DNA of 15,581 bases from Ruminococcus sp. UBA3800 (GTDB lineage: Bacteria; Bacillota; Clostridia; Oscillospirales; Ruminococcaceae): contig DFEO01000081.1 in the NCBI GenBank assembly GCA_002368715.1, forward strand, positions 1 to 15,581, given 5' to 3'. The notes under the pieces were generated by a model. The model had not been told where the DNA came from. It searched no databases and was given only the letters and a program-made list of their open reading frames with translations. The stretch's first letter is position 1. Each line of letters opens with the position of its first letter. The position numbers were made by a program, and so were the translations under genes. This document shows positions 14,986-15,581 of the stretch, piece by piece.

Positions 14986-15581
14986 TCAGCCTTCTCTTCT
15001 TTTCAGCATCGAGAGAACAAGCTCGGCTGCGTATTTTACAGTATATACATCATCATCAATGCCTATTCCCATAGCCTTCAGCCTGTCGAACACCCGTGTT
15101 ATCTGCGGCACAGACAGACCCATCTGTCTGAGCTCCTCACTGCGGTGAAAGACCTTCACTGTTTCATCATAGCAAAACAGCTTTGCCTTGTTCATAACAA
15201 GTATCTTCTGGGCATTCTTTGCTATATCCTCCATCGAGTGAGACACCAGAAGCACGGTATTGCCTGTTTGCTTATGATAGTCCTTGAGCATCGAAAGAAT
15301 ACGCTCCCTGCCCTTCGGGTCAAGACCTGATGCAGGCTCGTCAAGTATGAGCACCTTAGGGTCCATCGCCATGACTCCGGCGATCGCCACCCTTCTTTTC
15401 TGGCCGCCCGAAAGATCAAAAGGTGATTTTTCGAGCATTTCAGGCTTCAGGCCCACCATTCTTGCTGTCTCTTTTATGCGTTTGTCTATCTCATCATCAT
15501 CAAGACCCATATTTCTGGGTCCGAAGGCTATATCCTTATAGACCGTTTCCTCGAACAGCTGATACTCGGGATACTGAAACA
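14986..15581 (-). CDS. ecfA2: ECF transporter ATPase EcfA2, C-terminal part (5' truncated by the window edge)
   Basis: The visible 197 residues are the C-terminal two-thirds of an ECF-family ATP-binding subunit. The frame is open to the right edge, where it begins in the Q-loop region FQYPEYQLFEETVYKDIAFGP, which is typical of EcfA2. Then come the ABC signature LSGGQKRR, Walker B VLILDE, a D-loop SGLDP and the switch histidine in LLVSHS. The C-terminal tail with SVPQITRVFDRLKAMG is also usual for EcfA2. The Walker A lysine lies outside the window. Its partner EcfA1 would be expected just upstream (beyond the right edge), as in the usual ecfA1-ecfA2-ecfT order. The ATG at 15510 is internal. 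Confidence 0.95.
   Translation of the reverse strand, partial: FQYPEYQLFEETVYKDIAFGPRNMGLDDDEIDKRIKETARMVGLKPEMLEKSPFDLSGGQKRRVAIAGVMAMDPKVLILDEPASGLDPKGRERILSMLKDYHKQTGNTVLLVSHSMEDIAKNAQKILVMNKAKLFCYDETVKVFHRSEELRQMGLSVPQITRVFDRLKAMGIGIDDDVYTVKYAAELVLSMLKRREG

Overview
The window looks like chromosomal sequence from a low-to-moderate GC Gram-positive anaerobe of the class Clostridia, most likely a Ruminococcus-like member of the Oscillospiraceae. This rests on strong GGAGG-type ribosome binding sites, AGA/AGG-rich arginine codons, the two-subunit PyrK/PyrDB dihydroorotate dehydrogenase, a long (group 2) OMP decarboxylase, an EcfA2-EcfT-TruA cluster, a zinc-finger ClpE-type ATPase, and DUF4358- and DUF5711-like proteins. 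The genus is inference; the clostridial assignment is fairly secure.

Region 1 (1-6506, plus strand) is mostly pyrimidine biosynthesis. It opens with the 3' end of ilvD (branched-chain amino acids) and a small membrane-anchored protein of unknown function. pyrC (dihydroorotase) and pyrF (OMP decarboxylase) follow, closed by an intrinsic terminator. A gene for an unusual fusion of an AraC-type DNA-binding domain with a compact GGDEF domain is inserted next, behind a promoter-like region with a 12-bp palindrome. Its roughly 150-nt 3' region holds an octamer tandem repeat and competing inverted repeats, and ends in a second terminator. A consensus sigma-A promoter (TTGACA-17-TATAAT) then drives pyrK-pyrD, which overlap by 4 bp. 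pyrD overlaps a DUF4358-like lipoprotein gene by 7 bp. Four steps or subunits of UMP synthesis are present; carAB, pyrB and pyrE must lie elsewhere.

Region 2 (6507-7610) holds a two-way terminator, convergently transcribed cysK (O-acetylserine sulfhydrylase), and a cysK promoter overlapped by an imperfect dyad that could be a cysteine-responsive operator.

Region 3 (7611-15581, minus strand) is a tightly packed, probably co-transcribed series, read from the right edge inward: ecfA2 (cut by the edge), ecfT (TTG start), truA, a DUF5711-like membrane protein, a CvpA-family protein and a ClpE-type AAA+ unfoldase. Gaps range from an 8-bp overlap to 24 nt. After a hairpin comes an acyl-ACP thioesterase. 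The ECF module energises vitamin or metal uptake, TruA modifies tRNA, and ClpE feeds ClpP.

No CRISPR array, tRNA, rRNA, insertion sequence or phage gene was seen. The least ordinary items are the AraC-GGDEF fusion between pyrimidine genes and the repeat-rich, potentially structured stretch behind it.
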